Assembly (NCBI RefSeq): GCF_947502995.1 | Contig: NZ_CANNBW010000008.1 | Span: 1-64,000, forward strand | Direction of reading: 5' to 3' | Length of the DNA: 64,000 bases | DNA from: an uncultured Tenacibaculum sp. | Lineage (GTDB): Bacteria > Bacteroidota > Bacteroidia > Flavobacteriales > Flavobacteriaceae | Part shown: positions 18,956 to 27,697 of the stretch, piece after piece | How the letters are laid out: each line of letters begins with the position of its first letter | Position numbering within the stretch: position 1 is the stretch's first letter | Program-made: the position numbers and the translations under genes | The notes under the pieces: model-generated | Databases searched by the model: none | What the model was told of the DNA's origin: nothing | What the model saw: only the letters and a program-made list of their open reading frames with translations

Positions 18956-19323
18956 TTTTTCTTCCAAAAACCTTTTTCCTTTTTTTCGTTTGCTTCAACT
19001 AAAACTGAAACTAAAATTTCACTGTTAATTTCATCAACAGAAGAGAAACGTAGCGATTTTACTTTTTTTCTACCTTCAGAAATTAGTAATTCATTGTACT
19101 TATCGAATTCATGTGTAGCATAAAAACCAACATCAACATATTTCTTTTTTTTAGATGGATTTAAATAACAGAAAGGATTTCCTTCTAAGTAATAAAAAGG
19201 AATTTTCCATTTAAATTCTAAGTTAACCTCAGGGAAATTTTGTTCAATAATTAACTGTAAATGAAGTAAGATAGCTCTATACGGTTCTTCTTGATTTAGT
19301 ATGTAGGCTTCAGCAGGTTTCAT
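18952..19323 (-). CDS. DUF1801 (YdhG-like) family protein
   Basis: The 123-aa soluble protein matches the DUF1801 pattern: early PYRAILLHLQLIIEQNFPEV, then FKWKIPFYYLEGNPFCYL and a VDVGFY strand, with a basic tail. The biochemical role is not established. It is a single gene converging with the transglutaminase-like gene, with a 4-bp overlap of stop regions. Confidence 0.78.
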   Translation of the reverse strand: MKPAEAYILNQEEPYRAILLHLQLIIEQNFPEVNLEFKWKIPFYYLEGNPFCYLNPSKKKKYVDVGFYATHEFDKYNELLISEGRKKVKSLRFSSVDEINSEILVSVLVEANEKKEKGFWKKN

Positions 19324-19368
19324 AAATTAAAAGTAACTTTTTTTTGTGTAAGTGTTTTTTTTATTTTT

Positions 19369-19392
19369 ACTTTGTGTTTCAAAGTACTTTAA
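19369..19392. promoter_or_regulatory. operator copy 1: ACTTTG-N5-CAAAGT plus ACTTTAA
   Basis: A perfect 6-bp inverted repeat (19369-19374 with 19380-19385) is followed by ACTTTAA and ends just before the ATG at 19394. The same 24-bp arrangement, differing at two spacer bases, occurs at 20337-20360 upstream of creD. The winged-helix regulator encoded between them is the natural binder. Confidence 0.6.
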
Positions 19393-19393
19393 T

Positions 19394-20008
19394 ATGAATT
19401 CAGAAGAATATTTAAAAGACATAACAGAAATCAAGAAATTGATGAATAAATCTTCACGATTTATTTCGTTAAGTGGCTTATCTGGAATTTTAGCAGGAAC
19501 TTATGCACTAATTGGGGCAGCTTACGCGTATTGGTTAGTAACCACAAGTTATAGAGGATATTTAATTTTAGACGGTAAAGTTTTTAAGTTAGTCTTGTTA
19601 GATATGTTTTTAGTATTGTTTTTTAGTATTGCAACGGCTATTTACTTAACAACACTGAAAGCTAAAAAGAATGGAGAACGTATTTGGGATGCGACCACAA
19701 AAAGATTATTATCAAATTTTCTTATTCCGTTAACAGCAGGAGGAATTTATACGCTCATCATTTTAACCCAACAACGCTATGGGCAAACGGGAGCTTTAAT
19801 GTTGTTATTTTACGGCTTAGCTTTAATTAATGCTTCTAAATATACTTTAGGATATGTAAAATACTTGGGATATACACAAACTATTTTAGGGCTTTTATGT
19901 GCTATTTATCCAGGATACGGATTTTGGTTTTGGGTTTTAGGTTTCGGAGTAATGCATATTGTATATGGCTTTTTAATGTATTTTAAATACGAAAGAAAAC
20001 AAGAATAG
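19394..20008 (+). CDS. four- to six-helix membrane protein linked to CreD cluster
   Basis: The 204-aa inner-membrane protein starts at the ATG at 19394 (MNSEEYLKDITEIKKLM), just after the operator. The longer frame from 19352 would run through the operator. Hydrophobic segments lie at about 22-48, 62-84, 107-130, 135-155 and 163-190. I do not know a function; proteins with this start often precede a winged-helix regulator in flavobacteria. The regulator gene follows after 14 bp. Confidence 0.72.
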   Translation: MNSEEYLKDITEIKKLMNKSSRFISLSGLSGILAGTYALIGAAYAYWLVTTSYRGYLILDGKVFKLVLLDMFLVLFFSIATAIYLTTLKAKKNGERIWDATTKRLLSNFLIPLTAGGIYTLIILTQQRYGQTGALMLLFYGLALINASKYTLGYVKYLGYTQTILGLLCAIYPGYGFWFWVLGFGVMHIVYGFLMYFKYERKQE

Positions 20009-20022
20009 TAAAACTGCATTTT

Positions 20023-20319
20023 TTGAAGAATTTATTAAATAATATCAATAAAGCTTTCGATCACCGAATACGACTAGGAATTATGTCGATTTTGGTGGTA
20101 AATGAGTATGCAGATTTTAAAACGCTTAAAGAACTTTTAGGTGCTACAGATGGAAACTTAGCAAGCCACTCTAAAGCATTAGAAAAAGTAGGATTTATAA
20201 GAGTTGAAAAACAATTTATAGGTAGAAAACCTAATACAAAATATTATGCAACCAAATTAGGAAAGGAAGAATTTAAGAAGCATGTAGAAGCTTTAGAAAG
20301 ATTACTCAAAGGAGAGTAA
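20023..20319 (+). CDS. winged-helix transcriptional regulator
   Basis: The 98-aa DNA-binding protein has a winged helix-turn-helix: RIRLGIMSILV, then TLKELLGATDGNLASHSKAL (recognition helix), then a wing at VEKQFIGRKPNTKYYATKLG. The layout is that of MarR/ArsR-like small regulators without a sensing domain. No ATG lies before the first helix, so it appears to use TTG at 20023. It probably binds the two ACTTTG-N5-CAAAGT sites and so controls its own operon and creD. Confidence 0.82.
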   Translation: MKNLLNNINKAFDHRIRLGIMSILVVNEYADFKTLKELLGATDGNLASHSKALEKVGFIRVEKQFIGRKPNTKYYATKLGKEEFKKHVEALERLLKGE

Positions 20320-20336
20320 AATTTTTTTGAATTTAA

Positions 20337-20360
20337 ACTTTGAATTTCAAAGTACTTTAA
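20337..20360. promoter_or_regulatory. operator copy 2 upstream of creD
   Basis: ACTTTG (20337-20342), five bases, CAAAGT (20348-20353), then ACTTTAA. This matches the first copy except for two spacer bases. The TTTG could also be part of a -7 promoter box, in which case binding would block transcription. Confidence 0.6.
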
Positions 20361-20388
20361 ATAAATCGCCGACGGGGAAATTGCTAAT

Positions 20389-20425
20389 AAACTACCCAAC
20401 TATGAAAAATAGAAGGGTAGTTTTT
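20389..20425 (+). terminator. terminator-like hairpin in the creD leader
   Basis: A perfect 9-bp stem (20389-20397 with 20415-20423) runs into TTTTT. It lies between the second operator and the creD ATG at 20466. It could end the upstream operon or attenuate creD. Confidence 0.55.
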
Positions 20426-20465
20426 AAAAGAGAAAACACAGTATTAAAATTAAAATAGAGATAAA

Positions 20466-21875
20466 ATGGAAAAAGTAGAAAATCAAGCAAGTCGAGTAGG
20501 AAAGTGGGTAAAAGAATCAATTTCAGCAAGAATGTTAATGATCGGTGTATTAATATTGGTTCTTTTAATCCCATTATCATACGTGAAAGATTTAATTAGA
20601 GAACGTAAGTACAGACAGAAAGAAGTTATAGGAGAGATCAATCAAAAGTGGGGTGGAGAAGTGTTGTTATACGGACCAATATTAAAAATTCCATATAAAA
20701 CATATAGTGTAAAGAAGATTTATAATCCAGAGACTAAATCACATCAAGAGGAAACAATTACGCATATCAACTACGGATACTTTTTTCCTAAAAAACTAGA
20801 TATTCAAACGACAGTAAATCCTCAGCAAAAGAAGAGAGGAATTTATGAAACTGCAGTTTATGAAAGTGAAATCAATTTAAAAGGAAGTTTTACAAAACCT
20901 GATTTCAGTGAAGTTGATATTAAAGAAGAGGATATTTTATGGGAAAAATCTCGTTTGATTATTGAGACATCAAACTTTAAAGGAGTAAGTAGTTTGGTTG
21001 AAATTAATCTTCATAAAAATACCTATGCTTTCGAATCTAAATATGATGGTAAAAGAAGTGTATCTAGAGGAAAAGTTTATGAACATTCAGCAAACGATTA
21101 CAGTTATGTTGGTTTACATAAATTAGAAAGTAAATCTATCAAAAAAGCAGATTTACCAGTGAGCTCAGATGTGAGTTTTAGTTTAAAAATGAATGTAAAC
21201 GGAAGCAAACAAATTCGTTTTATTCCTATAGGAAAAGAAACTAGTGTAAATATCAAGTCGAATTGGAAAACAGCCAATTTCCTTGGAGAGTATTTACCTT
21301 ATAATCCTGATAAAATTAAAGATGATGGTTTTGATGCTAAATGGAAAGTTTTAGATATTAATAGACCATTTCCTCAACAATCATTTAGTGGAATTTTAAA
21401 TTTAAAAGAGTATGCTTTTGGCGTAAATTTTATGATTCCTGTTGATCAATATCAGAAAAGTGAACGCACAACTAAATATGGATTTTTAGTAATCGGACTT
21501 ACTTTTTTAGTATTCTTTTTAATACAAACAATGAGTAAAATTTTAATTCATCCGTTTCAATATTTAATGATTGGTATTGCCTTAGTTATGTTTTATACTT
21601 TATTAATTTCAATATCAGAACATAGTAATTTTTTAAGTGCGTATTTAATAGCATCTACAGCAGTAATTTTATTAATTTCTTTATATTCAAAATCAATTTT
21701 AAAAGTGCTAAATTTTCCTCTTTTTATAGGATCGTCGTTAACAATACTTTACACTTTTATCTTTGTAATTATTCAATTAGAAAACTATGCTTTATTAGTA
21801 GGTAGTGTAGGGTTATTTGTAATTTTAGCTTCTGTAATGTACACTTCAAGAAAAATAGATTGGCAAAATGGATAA
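20466..21875 (+). CDS. creD: cell-envelope integrity protein CreD family
   Basis: The 469-aa inner-membrane protein has one N-terminal helix (about 22-42), then a large periplasmic domain (to about 335) with LYGPILKIPYKTY, NPQQKKRGIYETAVYES and QQSFSGILNLKEYAFGVNFM. Five or so C-terminal helices follow (about 340-465). This is the CreD layout. In enterobacteria CreD belongs to the CreBC regulon and affects envelope integrity and colicin tolerance; here control seems to be by the adjacent winged-helix regulator. Its end overlaps the DUF2809 gene by 8 bp. Confidence 0.9.
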   Translation: MEKVENQASRVGKWVKESISARMLMIGVLILVLLIPLSYVKDLIRERKYRQKEVIGEINQKWGGEVLLYGPILKIPYKTYSVKKIYNPETKSHQEETITHINYGYFFPKKLDIQTTVNPQQKKRGIYETAVYESEINLKGSFTKPDFSEVDIKEEDILWEKSRLIIETSNFKGVSSLVEINLHKNTYAFESKYDGKRSVSRGKVYEHSANDYSYVGLHKLESKSIKKADLPVSSDVSFSLKMNVNGSKQIRFIPIGKETSVNIKSNWKTANFLGEYLPYNPDKIKDDGFDAKWKVLDINRPFPQQSFSGILNLKEYAFGVNFMIPVDQYQKSERTTKYGFLVIGLTFLVFFLIQTMSKILIHPFQYLMIGIALVMFYTLLISISEHSNFLSAYLIASTAVILLISLYSKSILKVLNFPLFIGSSLTILYTFIFVIIQLENYALLVGSVGLFVILASVMYTSRKIDWQNG

Positions 21876-22275
21876 GAATAAATTTCGTTTCGATAGTAAA
21901 AGTTTTATAACCTGTATAATTCTCTTTTTAGTAGAATTAGCGATAGCAAAAACATCAGGGTTTATAAGACACACGTTTGGAGATTTCCTAGTCGTGATTT
22001 TACTCTACTATTTTGTAAAATCATTTATAAACACTGAACCTAAAAAAATAGCTATTGGAGTTTTATGTTTTTCATTTTTAGTTGAAATATTACAGTATTT
22101 CAAAATAGTTGAAATTTTAGGTGTTCAGAATAACAAACTAATGCGAATAGTAATAGGAAGTACTTTTTCTTTTGGAGATTTAATAGCGTATACGTTAGGA
22201 ATAATTACAGTTTACTTTATTGAAGTGAAAAGAGAAAAATATTTTAAGGAAAAGAAGTTAAAAAGGAAAAATTAA
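21868..22275 (+). CDS. DUF2809 family membrane protein
   Basis: The 135-aa membrane protein has about four helices (14-30, 37-55, 60-78, 98-120). FIRHTFGDFLVVILLYYFV and SFGDLIAYTLGI are the conserved segments of DUF2809. The function is unknown. It starts inside the creD end and its stop overlaps the next start (TAATG), so it is translated from the creD operon. Confidence 0.8.
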   Translation: MDKNKFRFDSKSFITCIILFLVELAIAKTSGFIRHTFGDFLVVILLYYFVKSFINTEPKKIAIGVLCFSFLVEILQYFKIVEILGVQNNKLMRIVIGSTFSFGDLIAYTLGIITVYFIEVKREKYFKEKKLKRKN

Positions 22276-22826
22276 TGGAAGTACTAATTCATTTTGTTTT
22301 CCAATTGTTTAAAATTGGATTACTATCAGTTTTTTACGTATTTGTTTTTGTGCAACTTCAAAAAAGGTTCAATAAAAATAAACCTAAAATAAAGATAGGT
22401 ACGCTTAAAATAGTAGGATATTACCTGATTGCATATGTTTTATTGTTCGTATATTCTTTCACATATTGGGGAAATCACGGCTTAGGAGATGGCCCCAGAA
22501 TTCCTATAGGTCATTGGAAAGTAGTAGAGAATGTAAATTGGCAAGATTCAGGTTATGTAGATACTAAAAATGGTCAGTTAGAAATGGAAAAATTTCTTGT
22601 GAAAGAAGGAAAACTTTTTGGAAAATACGATAATTCATTTGCTACAAATAGTCATGAATTTTTCATATTAGATTTAGATTCAGAAGAATTACTAGAGTTT
22701 GAAAGTGAAAAAGCTTATAATTTATATGTAAATAGTAAAGACTTTCCTGATTCTAGTGAATTATTAAACTACCACAAAAATTATATGAATCGCTGGGGAG
22801 GAATTCGATTTTTCCTTCTACCATAA
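22275..22826 (+). CDS. membrane-anchored protein of unknown function
   Basis: The 183-aa protein has two N-terminal hydrophobic segments (about 3-25 and 45-62). A soluble, aromatic- and acidic-rich domain follows, beginning near SFTYWGNHGLGDG. I do not recognise a family. It is translationally coupled to the DUF2809 gene and followed 11 bp later by the DUF1361 gene. Confidence 0.65.
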   Translation: MEVLIHFVFQLFKIGLLSVFYVFVFVQLQKRFNKNKPKIKIGTLKIVGYYLIAYVLLFVYSFTYWGNHGLGDGPRIPIGHWKVVENVNWQDSGYVDTKNGQLEMEKFLVKEGKLFGKYDNSFATNSHEFFILDLDSEELLEFESEKAYNLYVNSKDFPDSSELLNYHKNYMNRWGGIRFFLLP

Positions 22827-22837
22827 AAAAGCAAAAT

Positions 22838-23488
22838 ATGATTACAAAATATTTAACAAGACAGCAAAATGGCGTTTTAATGCTAGTGATAATGTGTACT
22901 TTTTTAGTTTTACTGAGAGTGCAAATCACACAAAGTTTGCTTTTTACATTTATGCTTTGGAATATCTTTTTGGCATTAATCCCGTTTTTTATCACAGAAT
23001 ATGCGGTTAAAAGAGATATTGAAAATAAATCAAAAGTGAAACAAATAGTACTATTTGTAATTTGGTTATTTTTCTTACCTAATGCACCATATATTATCAC
23101 TGATTTTATTCATTTAGACACAAGTAGAAATAATCCACTAGGATGGTTTGATTTATTGTTTCTGTTTTGTTCGGCAATAACAGGTCTTATGATTACCATG
23201 TTAACATTAAAGGATGTATATCAAATTATTGTGAAAAAATGGAGCTTGAAAATAGCAGATGTTTTTATACCAATTGTTTGTTTTCTTTCTGGTTTCGGAA
23301 TTTATTTAGGACGTTTTTTACGTTTCAATTCTTGGGATATAGTTACAGCACCAATTTCTTTAGTAGAAAAAACAGTGTACAGTTTTAAATTACCTAGAGC
23401 TTGGTATGTGACTATAGGTTTTGGTATGTTTTTATGGATATTTTTTTATACATTTTTAAGTTTTTTTAAAACTAAAAGAGAAAGTTAA
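22838..23488 (+). CDS. DUF1361 family membrane protein
   Basis: The 216-aa protein has six predicted helices. It carries the family signatures FLPNAPYIITDFIHL and GFGIYLGRFLRFNSWD. It is an inner-membrane protein of unknown role and the last gene of the creD operon. No clear terminator follows; an AT-rich gap of about 140 bp separates it from the next gene. Confidence 0.82.
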   Translation: MITKYLTRQQNGVLMLVIMCTFLVLLRVQITQSLLFTFMLWNIFLALIPFFITEYAVKRDIENKSKVKQIVLFVIWLFFLPNAPYIITDFIHLDTSRNNPLGWFDLLFLFCSAITGLMITMLTLKDVYQIIVKKWSLKIADVFIPIVCFLSGFGIYLGRFLRFNSWDIVTAPISLVEKTVYSFKLPRAWYVTIGFGMFLWIFFYTFLSFFKTKRES

Positions 23489-23628
23489 ATCATTGTATGT
23501 TAGAGTTTACAAAGAGAATAATGATTTACTCAATGTTATAACAATGATAAATAGATGTTAAAAAAGAGATTTAATTGTAATGCTACGTTTTTTTATCGAC
23601 CAAAGATCGATATTAAAAAACTCAAATA

Positions 23629-24531
23629 ATGACAAAAAACCTTCGATTAGCACTATCAGTTTTAGGGATGGTAGGCTTATCAACAATGGCAAGTGCACAA
23701 GGAATGTTAGATGGTTTCACACCAAAAAAAGGATCACTTTCTGTTACAGCTTCTTACTCTAGAAGCCAGTTTGATGAATTCTATTTAGGAAAAGAAAAAG
23801 TCGATGCAGTTCCAGTACATGAAGAAATTAACCAAAACATTTTCTCTTTGTATGCAAAATATGGAATCACAGATCGTTTATCTGTAGCGGTTAACTTACC
23901 TTTTATTTCTGCAGATAATACAAGTGGTTTAGGAGATCCTATAAATGGAGAAAACTCTATTTCAGGTTTACAGGATATTTCTATTGCTTTAAAGTTAAAT
24001 GCACACAAGTTTAATTTTAATAAAGCAGATTTAAATATTATTACAGGTGTTACTGCTGTAATCCCTACAGGTTATGAACCTAACGGAATTTTAAGTCTTG
24101 GTAGTGGAGCATTCGGAATTGATGTTACAGCTGGTTTACATTTAAACACAGATGTAGGTTTTTTCTCTACTATTTTAGCTGGATATAATTTCAGAGGAGA
24201 TGCAGATAATGATTTAACTCCAGGAGGAGAATTTGGTGTTCCAAATGCATTTGTAACTACAGGTAAAATCGGATATTCTAGTAGTTTTATTTATGTTGAA
24301 GCTTGGGCAGATTATTTAAATTCTGAAGAAGGAGTAGATATTGCTTCTCCAGCATTTAGAGGGAATTTCCCAGAAACTAATGTAGATTATAGTAGAGTAG
24401 GAATTACTGTTTATAAAAATATTATTCCTTCGTTAGGTGTAAGTGTCGGTTACGGTAGAGTAATTGATGGAAGAAACTTAGGTGATTCTCAAATTTATAC
24501 TGCTGGATTAACATATAATTTATCGATTTAA
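23629..24531 (+). CDS. outer-membrane beta-barrel protein
   Basis: The 300-aa protein has a signal peptide ending MASAQ. Repeated amphipathic strands of about ten residues with glycine-rich turns follow, and the protein ends in TAGLTYNLSI, with the terminal hydrophobic residue usual for barrel insertion. The YGITDRLSVAVNLPFIS segment is typical of transporter-like or MetA-pathway barrels. The substrate cannot be read. It has its own terminator. Confidence 0.75.
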   Translation: MTKNLRLALSVLGMVGLSTMASAQGMLDGFTPKKGSLSVTASYSRSQFDEFYLGKEKVDAVPVHEEINQNIFSLYAKYGITDRLSVAVNLPFISADNTSGLGDPINGENSISGLQDISIALKLNAHKFNFNKADLNIITGVTAVIPTGYEPNGILSLGSGAFGIDVTAGLHLNTDVGFFSTILAGYNFRGDADNDLTPGGEFGVPNAFVTTGKIGYSSSFIYVEAWADYLNSEEGVDIASPAFRGNFPETNVDYSRVGITVYKNIIPSLGVSVGYGRVIDGRNLGDSQIYTAGLTYNLSI

Positions 24532-24548
24532 ATTATTACCATTAAAAT

Positions 24549-24578
24549 AAAAAAAGGCGTTTTAAAACGCCTTTTTTT
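24549..24578. terminator. bidirectional terminator
   Basis: A near-perfect palindrome with GGCGTTTT/AAAACGCC at its centre is flanked by A- and T-runs. It lies between convergent genes and touches the DUF3820 stop codon. Confidence 0.85.
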
Positions 24579-24792
24579 ATTTTCTTATTTTTCTTAAAAT
24601 ATCTTCTAACCCGTTTAGTTTTAATTCATAAACGAGTCCCATCATTTGTCCTAGTTTTCCTTTAGGAAAGCCTTTGTTTTTATACCAAACCATGTAATAT
24701 TCAGGAATGTCAATTAAATATGTTCCTTTATATTTTCCAAAAGGCATTCGCATATTGGCTGTGTCAACCAAAAACTGTTTATCGGTTTCCAT
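24577..24792 (-). CDS. DUF3820 family small protein
   Basis: The 71-aa soluble protein has the conserved MPFGKYKGTYLIDIPEYYM core, then WYKNKGFPKGKLG. This is the DUF3820 pattern, a small fold sometimes linked with virulence regulation but of unproven function. Its ATG overlaps the stop codon of the upstream TIGR02117-like gene by one base, so the two are coupled. Confidence 0.85.
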   Translation of the reverse strand: METDKQFLVDTANMRMPFGKYKGTYLIDIPEYYMVWYKNKGFPKGKLGQMMGLVYELKLNGLEDILRKIRK

Positions 24793-25436
24793 TATTTTTT
24801 ATACTTGTTAAGCAGTCCAAAATCAAATAAAGTCCAGTATGAAGCTTTCATTCCACTACTTTTAAAACCATCATTTACCCAAGTATTACAAGTCTTTAAA
24901 GGAGAATAAGAACCTTTAGCTTTATACAGTTTAGAATTTGGATACATAGTTTGTGTAAGAATGATTTTTTCTTCTTTTTTATTTACTTGAAAAGTTTCAG
25001 AAATGAATACGTTGAGTTTAAAAAGTTGTGTTTCATTTACAGGAACTTTAACCCATTTTTTTTGTTGAAATCGATGAGAAGAAACTTCTATTAATGTTTG
25101 ATTATCTAAAAATAAAGCTCCAAAAGCATATTTAAATTTAAAGTCAGCCCAAGTAGGCGTATTCATATAGAAATTTTCATCACCCCAACCAAAACGAATA
25201 AAATTATCAGTTGGTTTTAGCTGTAACTCATTATTTAAATCAAGAGAAAGGTTTTGTTTAGGAATAATGATACTCAAATGAATTCCATTAGAACTTAAAT
25301 ACACAAACTTTGTTTGATTTACCAAAGGTTCATCATTTACTGTAATGAAACTAATAAGAATAGAAATACCGATATATAAAAGAATACTCATTAATGAGTA
25401 TGCAGTATATTTCAATATTTTCTTAACATATTTCAT
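24792..25436 (-). CDS. DUF2459 / TIGR02117 family protein
   Basis: The 214-aa protein has one N-terminal membrane helix (about 10-32). The family core is NGIHLSIIIP, RFGWGDENFYMNTPTW, FGALFLDNQTLIEV and SYSPLKTCNTWVNDGFKSSG. The Cys in KTCNTW is conserved and could be catalytic. Members are sometimes named urease-associated, but there is no urease here. It starts one base after the stop of the dehydrogenase gene, forming a tight operon. Confidence 0.84.
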   Translation of the reverse strand: MKYVKKILKYTAYSLMSILLYIGISILISFITVNDEPLVNQTKFVYLSSNGIHLSIIIPKQNLSLDLNNELQLKPTDNFIRFGWGDENFYMNTPTWADFKFKYAFGALFLDNQTLIEVSSHRFQQKKWVKVPVNETQLFKLNVFISETFQVNKKEEKIILTQTMYPNSKLYKAKGSYSPLKTCNTWVNDGFKSSGMKASYWTLFDFGLLNKYKK

Positions 25437-26645
25437 CTATTCTTTACTATCAACGTAATCTTGTAAATAACTATAACGTTCAGTTAATTCACCTGAATTT
25501 GTCGTCATTTTTGCACGAGCCAAAATTCCGTTTTCATCATTGTTGTAAAATGCAGGAATCACATGATTTAAGAACATTTCTCCAAAACCTTCACTTGCAT
25601 CTTTTGGAAGTTCACATGGCAAATTATCTACAGCCATTACCGTGATAGCATTTTCATTTTTATAATCGATTTCTGTTTCAGAAGTAGCATCGTAACCGTA
25701 AATAGGATCAGCAATTGTAGATGCCCTTAATGTGGTTGCAACTGGTCCATCTACATCACAAGAAATATCAGCTACATATTTAATATTAAAATCTTTAGAT
25801 TTTACATCTTCTCTTGTGTATAAATACGGAGCACCGTCACCATAAAAATGCCCAGCAATAAAGAAATCTGTTTCTTTTGCGTATGGCATAAAGTTACTTT
25901 CATAACCTGTTGGATCTTTGTAAAATTCAAATTTATCACCAACTTTTCCATCAGATCTTTTTGCATATTCCATAACATCAACCATACAATATACAGGTTC
26001 AGTGAATTTAGAAGTTAAATATAAAGCATCACTAACTTCTTTAATTTTTAAGTGATCTAAAATTTCTTTAGCTCCATAAGCCACTTTTCCAGTACCCGAA
26101 AGTAAAATTTTAATATTAGGAAGTGTAATTTTATCCAATTCTGCTTTTACAGCATCTAAATCTTCTAAAGATTCTACTTTTGGTAATTCAAAAGCGTTTT
26201 CCTTTAGTCCGATAGCTCTAAAACCATTATAAGCACCAACTAATCCGGCATATCTACCAAAACCAATTAAACGAGCTCCATTTTCTTTAATAATAGTTTC
26301 ATGATCGAACATTTCTATGTTCTTTTCAAGCATCGCTTTTAATAGTTTTCTATTATAAGGTTGCTTTTTTATTGTATGACTAAAGAAAAAGTATTTTTTG
26401 TTCGGGATTAAATTTTCTAAAGGAACTTCTTTCACACCTAATAATACATCACAATCCGAAAGGTCTGTAACAATTTCGAATCCAGCATTTATATATTCCT
26501 GATCAGAAAACACTCGAATATCAGAACTTTCAACAACGATTTCAGCTTGAGGAAACTGTTGTTTAAATTCTTTTAATTTACTTGGAGAAAATACAACTCT
26601 TTTATCTGGTGGATTTTTACGTTCTTTTATAATTCCGAATTTCAT
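25437..26645 (-). CDS. NAD(P)-dependent oxidoreductase, saccharopine/alanine dehydrogenase-like
   Basis: The 402-aa protein resembles the alanine dehydrogenase / saccharopine dehydrogenase (lysine-forming) fold. The N-terminus is MKFGIIKERKNPPDKRVVFS with the characteristic KERK...RV pair. YFFFSHTIKKQPYN corresponds to the conserved HTIK segment. The nucleotide-binding stretch is ILLSGTGKVAYGA, and SCDVDGPVATTLRAST is also conserved. Substrate assignment is uncertain. It is the first gene of a three-gene transcript with the DUF2459 and DUF3820 genes. Confidence 0.82.
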   Translation of the reverse strand: MKFGIIKERKNPPDKRVVFSPSKLKEFKQQFPQAEIVVESSDIRVFSDQEYINAGFEIVTDLSDCDVLLGVKEVPLENLIPNKKYFFFSHTIKKQPYNRKLLKAMLEKNIEMFDHETIIKENGARLIGFGRYAGLVGAYNGFRAIGLKENAFELPKVESLEDLDAVKAELDKITLPNIKILLSGTGKVAYGAKEILDHLKIKEVSDALYLTSKFTEPVYCMVDVMEYAKRSDGKVGDKFEFYKDPTGYESNFMPYAKETDFFIAGHFYGDGAPYLYTREDVKSKDFNIKYVADISCDVDGPVATTLRASTIADPIYGYDATSETEIDYKNENAITVMAVDNLPCELPKDASEGFGEMFLNHVIPAFYNNDENGILARAKMTTNSGELTERYSYLQDYVDSKE

Positions 26646-26771
26646 TTGGTCTCTTTTATAGTTGATTTGTTTGTTTTTGAAAGCCCAACGAAATTAAGAG
26701 TTTTTATAAGTTTGACAAAAAGATTTTAAGGATTGTAAAAGTTATATAATGTTTAAACTTTTATAATGCAT

Positions 26772-26804
26772 AAAACCTTTACCTCGAAAGGAGATAAAGG
26801 TTTT
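26772..26804 (-). terminator. hairpin after the small-peptide genes
   Basis: A 14-bp stem with one mismatch (26772-26785 with 26791-26804) has a 5-nt loop. It lies 22 bp past the stop of the 55-aa peptide gene, with TTTT on the minus side. Confidence 0.6.
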
Positions 26805-26826
26805 AATCCGAAAAAGAAAAGATAAA

Positions 26827-26994
26827 TTATTCTCTTAAATCAGTATCTATTGCTTCACAATGGCAACCTATTAAAGGATGACAAGAAAGTTGTTGACCGT
26901 CTGGACAATCTGGAATTCTTTTATTTCCTCCGTTAACTTTTAATTGATCAGCTTTATTTAATACTGTACCTAAATTGATAATAGATTTTAACAT
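26827..26994 (-). CDS. double-glycine-leader peptide, 55 aa
   Basis: The peptide begins MLKSIINLGTVLNKADQLKV and has NGG at residues 25-27, followed by a charged core with four cysteines (DCPDG, LSCHP, IGCHCEA). The leader resembles the LG..L.K.EQ..I.GG leaders of Bacteroidota bacteriocin-like or natural-product precursors. It lies 23 bp after the related 70-aa gene. The core is different but keeps a Cys-rich C-terminal half. A C39-type transporter is not visible in the window. Confidence 0.68.
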   Translation of the reverse strand: MLKSIINLGTVLNKADQLKVNGGNKRIPDCPDGQQLSCHPLIGCHCEAIDTDLRE

Positions 26995-27017
26995 AATTAT
27001 TTAATTTTTATAGTTGA

Positions 27018-27230
27018 TTATAAGTCGTAAGCAATGTCTTTACAAACGCAATGTCCTACATTAGGATCATAAACAGCTTCTTGGTTTTGATGACAAGCAT
27101 AATGTCTATTTTTTGGTCCCCAATTATCTCTATTTCTACACCAATTAGGATCACCTGGGCCTCCACCTTTAATTGATTGTTGTGCCTTCTTAGTTAATAA
27201 CGTTCCAATATTTGAAATTGACTTTATCAT
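27018..27230 (-). CDS. double-glycine-leader peptide, 70 aa
   Basis: The peptide begins MIKSISNIGTLLTKKAQQSI and then KGGG, giving a GG cleavage site near residue 23. The core is Trp/Asn/Cys-rich, with cysteines in NWCRN, YACHQ and GHCVCKD. The leader matches the neighbour at 26827 (K-S-I-x-N-x-G-T-x-L). The pair is probably exported by a peptidase-containing ABC transporter, and the cysteines could form disulfides. Confidence 0.72.
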   Translation of the reverse strand: MIKSISNIGTLLTKKAQQSIKGGGPGDPNWCRNRDNWGPKNRHYACHQNQEAVYDPNVGHCVCKDIAYDL

Positions 27231-27507
27231 AATCTTTGGTTTTATAATTTTCCTTACTCTATTTTAATGCTTTTCAGGTTTCGCATTTTTAAGTTAACTC
27301 AATTCAAAGGTGGATTGTTTTTAGAAGAAAATGAAACGAAAAGAGATGTCGTTTATAAAAAATGGAGGCATAATTTAAAAATTGTACCAACTGTTTTTTT
27401 GTTTAAACTCCTTGTTTTTTAAAGGTTTATTGTTTTTTGAAACTAATGGAGTGTGAAAGTTTAAAAGAAGAAGATAAATAGACTAATTTTAGAATATCAA
27501 AAACATA

Positions 27508-27675
27508 ATGAATATGAAACTATTATCAATTGAAGATCTAAAAAAGTACGAATTAAGTAGAAAAGCTTTAATTAGTATTATGGCTAAGGAAGGTAAGTTA
27601 GATACATCTGGAGATGAAGATTGTTATCCAACAGTAGATAAACCTCGAAAAAAGAAAAACGAAGAGTGTATGTAA
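27508..27675 (+). CDS. small peptide gene, 55 aa
   Basis: The frame runs from ATG at 27508 to TAA at 27673. It encodes MNMKLLSIEDLKKYELSRKA, then a lysine-rich tail with two cysteines (DEDCYPT and EECM at the C-terminus). It has no GG motif. Its length and position beside the two leader peptides and the AraC sensor suggest a related secreted or modified peptide. Without a homologue this stays tentative. Confidence 0.5.
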   Translation: MNMKLLSIEDLKKYELSRKALISIMAKEGKLDTSGDEDCYPTVDKPRKKKNEECM

Positions 27676-27697
27676 TTAATTGTTCATTCGTTTAAGG

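Noticed and set aside
22753..23100. 115-aa minus frame across the creD operon
   Set aside because: It is antisense to two real membrane-protein genes; a shadow frame.
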